From: Oxalobacteraceae sp. CFBP 8761
GTDB taxonomy: Bacteria > Pseudomonadota > Gammaproteobacteria > Burkholderiales > Burkholderiaceae_D
Length of the DNA stretch: 64,000 bases
Assembly (NCBI GenBank): GCA_014841595.1
Contig: JACYUE010000002.1
Coordinates: forward strand, 868,001 to 932,000
Direction: 5' to 3'
Shown here: piece after piece, positions 61,487 through 64,000 of the stretch
How the letters are laid out: every line of letters begins with the position of its first letter
Position numbering within the stretch: position 1 is the stretch's first letter
The notes under the pieces: generated by a model
The model's input: only the letters and a program-made list of their open reading frames with translations
What the model was told of the DNA's origin: nothing
Database searches by the model: none
Program-made: the position numbers and the translations under genes

Positions 61487-62745
61487 GCGGCCGCCATCGT
61501 CAGGCGCTTGACCCGAACCGACGCCGGCGGATGCGAATCGTAGAACGCCGAGTGCAGCGGATCGGGCGTCAGCGTCGACGCATTGTCTTCGTACATCTTC
61601 ACCAGCGCCGACACCAGGTCGCGGTGGTCGGTGTGCTGCGCAGCAAAAGCGTCAGCCTCGAATTCATGCTTGCGCGACGTGATCGAGCTCAGCGGCGCGA
61701 GCACGAACGTGAACACCGGCAGCACGAGGATGAACAGGATCAGCGCCATGCCATCGTTCGACGCGTTCATGAACGGCAGCACGCCCAGGCCCGTGTAGAA
61801 CCAGGCCTGGCCTTTCAGGTAGCCGAGCAGGGCAAGGAAGGCCAGCGAGATCGCGAACATCGTGGCCACGCGCTTGACGATGTGGCGCAGCTTGAAGTGA
61901 CCCAGTTCGTGCGCCAGCACCGCTTCGATTTCCTGTGGCTCCAGGCGCGACAGCAGCGTGTCGAAGAACACGATGCGCTTGGCCCGGCCAAAGCCCGAGA
62001 AATACGCGTTGCCGTGGGCGCTGCGCTTGCTGCCGTCCATGACGAACAAGCCGCGCGACGCAAAGCCCACGCGCGTCATCAGGCCATCGATGCGCGCTTT
62101 GAGGCTGACATCGGCCAGTGGCGTGAATTTGTTGAACAGCGGCGCGATGACGGTCGGGTAGAACGCAATCATCAGGAGCTGGAACCCGCTCCAGACGAAC
62201 CACGTGTACAGCCACCACAGCGAGCCGCTAGCTTCCATCAGCTTGAGTACGACCCACAGCAGCGGCAGGCCGATCAGCGCGCCCACGAACGTGCTCTTGA
62301 TCAGGTCGCCCCACCACAGGCCGGGCGTCATCTTGTTGAAGCCGAAGCGCTGCTCAAGGACGAACTGGCGGTACCAGTCGAGCGGCAGATCGAGCACACT
62401 GGCAATCACGGCAAACGCAACGACGAGCACCAGCTGGTGCATCAGGCCGGGGCCGGTAAATGGCAGGATCGCCAGCGACAGCAATTGCAGGCCGCCCATC
62501 AGCGTGAAGCCGATCAGGACGATGGCGCCCCACAGCGTGCCGATCAGGCCGAGCCGGGTCTTGGCGACGGTGTAGTCGGCCGCTTTCTGGTGCGCCGCGA
62601 GCGGCACTTTCGGCGCAAACTCGGCCGGCACGCTGGCGCGGTGGCGCGCGATATGCCGGATATGGCGCGCGGCCAGCCAGGTGCGCAGCGACAAGGTGAG
62701 CAGCAGGAAAACGACGAACAAAACCGAAAACGCGAATGAAGACAT
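61483..62745 (-). CDS. M48 family zinc metalloprotease (Ste24-like)
   Basis: The 420-aa membrane protein has at least six hydrophobic helices and the M48 zinc motif HELGH with the downstream Glu in EFEADAFAAQH. The long N-terminal domain (LVLVVAFAVIASVLDLPLDWY, RFGFNKMTPGLWW) identifies it as the CaaX-protease-1/Ste24-like branch and not short HtpX. It probably takes part in membrane protein quality control. It is divergent from orn with 47 bp between starts. Confidence 0.92.
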   Translation of the reverse strand: MSSFAFSVLFVVFLLLTLSLRTWLAARHIRHIARHRASVPAEFAPKVPLAAHQKAADYTVAKTRLGLIGTLWGAIVLIGFTLMGGLQLLSLAILPFTGPGLMHQLVLVVAFAVIASVLDLPLDWYRQFVLEQRFGFNKMTPGLWWGDLIKSTFVGALIGLPLLWVVLKLMEASGSLWWLYTWFVWSGFQLLMIAFYPTVIAPLFNKFTPLADVSLKARIDGLMTRVGFASRGLFVMDGSKRSAHGNAYFSGFGRAKRIVFFDTLLSRLEPQEIEAVLAHELGHFKLRHIVKRVATMFAISLAFLALLGYLKGQAWFYTGLGVLPFMNASNDGMALILFILVLPVFTFVLAPLSSITSRKHEFEADAFAAQHTDHRDLVSALVKMYEDNASTLTPDPLHSAFYDSHPPASVRVKRLTMAAA

Positions 62746-62792
62746 TCTGTGCCTGTGAGAAAATGCAGGATTGATTAGGCAAAGAGAGAATT

Positions 62793-63377
62793 ATGTCACA
62801 AGCGACACCTTCCGCAGTGCCGGGCACGCCCCAGCGGCCCAATGAATTCAACCTCGTCTGGCTCGACATGGAAATGACGGGCCTCGACCCGGATAACGAC
62901 CGCATCATCGAGGTCGCCGTCGTCGTCACCGATCCCGACCTGAACATCATCGCCGAAGGCCCGGTGTTCGCGATCCACCAGTCGGATGAAACACTCGATA
63001 AGATGGACAACTGGAACAAGGGCACCCATGGCAAGTCGGGCCTGATTGACCGGGTCAAGGCGTCAACCGTGACGGAAGCCCAGGCCGAAGTCGAACTGAT
63101 CGAATTTCTCAAGCAGTACGTCCCCAAGAACAAGTCGCCGATGTGCGGCAATTCGATCTGCCAGGACCGCCGCTTCATGGCCCGTGGCATGCCGAAGCTC
63201 GAGGCGTTCTTCCATTACCGTAATCTCGACGTGTCGACGCTGAAGGAACTGTGCCGCCGCTGGAAGCCCGAGCTGGCGTCCGGCTTCAAGAAGCACCAGA
63301 AGCACACGGCGCTGGCCGACATCGTCGAGTCGATCGAAGAGCTGCGCTACTACCGTGAGCACTTCATCAAACTGTGA
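62793..63377 (+). CDS. orn: Oligoribonuclease
   Basis: This 194-aa DEDDh exonuclease degrades 2-5 nt RNAs and the pGpG formed from c-di-GMP, relevant to the c-di-GMP proteins in this window. Catalytic residues are in [20 protein letters not shown] and KHTALADI. The start has AAAGAGAG upstream. The N-terminus carries about 16 extra residues before the core, within family variation. Confidence 0.95.
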   Translation: MSQATPSAVPGTPQRPNEFNLVWLDMEMTGLDPDNDRIIEVAVVVTDPDLNIIAEGPVFAIHQSDETLDKMDNWNKGTHGKSGLIDRVKASTVTEAQAEVELIEFLKQYVPKNKSPMCGNSICQDRRFMARGMPKLEAFFHYRNLDVSTLKELCRRWKPELASGFKKHQKHTALADIVESIEELRYYREHFIKL

Positions 63378-63477
63378 TGCTTTAACGGTAATGCGAGAGT
63401 TGTAAAGTTGCGCAAGGGTCACTGTCAAACCGGAAAAAGCTGCAATCCGGCAAGCAAGTTATGCGACAATCCTTGGC

Positions 63478-64000
63478 ATGGCCTCGCTCTCCGCTACCGC
63501 TTTTTCGGGTGACAGTGTGATGGCTGCGCAGATGCGCAGCCACGACTAGCGCCAGTGCCCGCTCGGCGCACCCGACACCTGGCCGCCGTCCCTCCGGACG
63601 GCCGTCGACATGTTGCTGCATTCGGCCTTCCCGATGTTCGTTGCGTGGGGACCACAGCACATCGTCCTGTACAACGATGCCTATATCCCGATCCTCGGCG
63701 AGCGCCACCCAGATGCGCTCGGTCAGCCGTTCACGGCCGTGTGGCCCGAGGTCTGGCCCGAGCTGCAGCCGCAGATCGAACGCACGATGGCGGGCAAGCC
63801 GGTCTTTTTCGAAGATTACGGGCTGTGCCTGCTGCGGAACGGCTACCCCGAGCGCGCCTGGTTCACTTTCTCGTACGCCCCGTTGCATGCCGATGGCGGC
63901 AGTGTCGGCGGCCTGTTCTGCACCGCGATGGAAACCACGGCTCGCATGCTGGGCGAGCGCCGCGCGGCGTTCCGGCTCATGCTGTCCGACGCGCTGGCAG
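63478..64000 (+). pseudogene. PAS-domain sensor gene with in-frame amber codon, 3' end outside window
   Basis: From the ATG at 63478 the frame reads 23 codons ending MRSHD, then TAG (63547-63549), then continues open to the edge: PLGAPDTWPPSLRTAVDMLL, FPMFVAWG, IVLYNDAYIPILGERHP and so on. This is the N-terminal PAS domain of a known sensor-kinase group in which HDW precedes the PLG block, so TAG stands where TGG (Trp) is expected. Translation could restart at ATG 63610, losing the start of the PAS fold, or the gene may be inactive. The remaining domains lie beyond the window. Confidence 0.7.

Noticed and set aside
63382..63888. 168-aa minus-strand frame at the right edge
   Set aside because: It is antisense to the interrupted PAS sensor gene; the plus strand gives a recognisable PAS domain.

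Overview
The window is GC-rich, densely coding DNA from a betaproteobacterium. Gene content (acnD/prpF methylcitrate pathway, BlaI/BlaR1 with a subclass B3 and a class D beta-lactamase, many PAS/GGDEF/EAL and histidine-kinase genes, one 346-aa Gram-negative porin) fits Oxalobacteraceae, most likely Massilia or a close relative. The genus is an inference from gene content. I found no rRNA, tRNA or CRISPR array. Gene calls rest on reading the translated frames and recognising motifs. No database search was possible.

Layout. 1-9.6 kb: propionate catabolism. A sigma-54 activator prpR (cut by the left edge) is divergent from a DUF485/acetate-type symporter pair, followed by prpB-prpC-acnD-prpF behind a clear -24/-12 promoter. 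GTTTCA/TGAAAC palindromes lie beside prpR and upstream of prpB. 9.7-19.3 kb: a PAS-GGDEF-EAL protein, xth, small unknowns, a REPIN-like repeat array, pepA, lptF-lptG and cbiX. 19.3-26.4 kb: an assimilatory sulfate reduction operon, cysI-DUF934-cysH-cysD-cysN-cobA, divergent from a CysB-type regulator. 26.4-30.9 kb: small accessory genes and a LysR/PACE efflux pair. 30.9-34.2 kb: a histidine kinase-receiver hybrid, an unknown 138-aa protein and a double-domain KaiC-like ATPase. 34.4-38.4 kb: a methyltransferase, low-information DNA, a complete IS1595-type insertion with inverted repeats and an 8-bp target duplication, and a porin. 38.5-44.4 kb: an orphan NarX-type kinase, a LytS/LytTR pair and a PAS-GGDEF-EAL protein with a degenerate EAL site. 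44.5-51.7 kb: fdhD with a YdeP-like molybdoenzyme, an NMO-like flavoprotein, yajQ, murB and an SDR. 51.8-55.6 kb: a tight blaI-blaR1-B3 metallo-beta-lactamase-OXA operon. 55.6-57.6 kb: a second REPIN-like array and a DUF4832 lipoprotein. 57.9-63.4 kb: argG, argF, rsgA, phhB, an M48 protease and orn. The right edge holds the start of a PAS sensor gene interrupted by an in-frame amber codon.

The most notable items are: (i) the four-gene bla operon, in which a repressor, a sensor protease and two mechanistically different beta-lactamases are translationally linked, and in which the sensor lacks the usual SxxK lysine; (ii) two REPIN-like arrays at convergent gene ends that share an 81-nt core; (iii) the kinase/unknown/KaiC-like operon; and (iv) the amber-interrupted sensor gene at the right edge.
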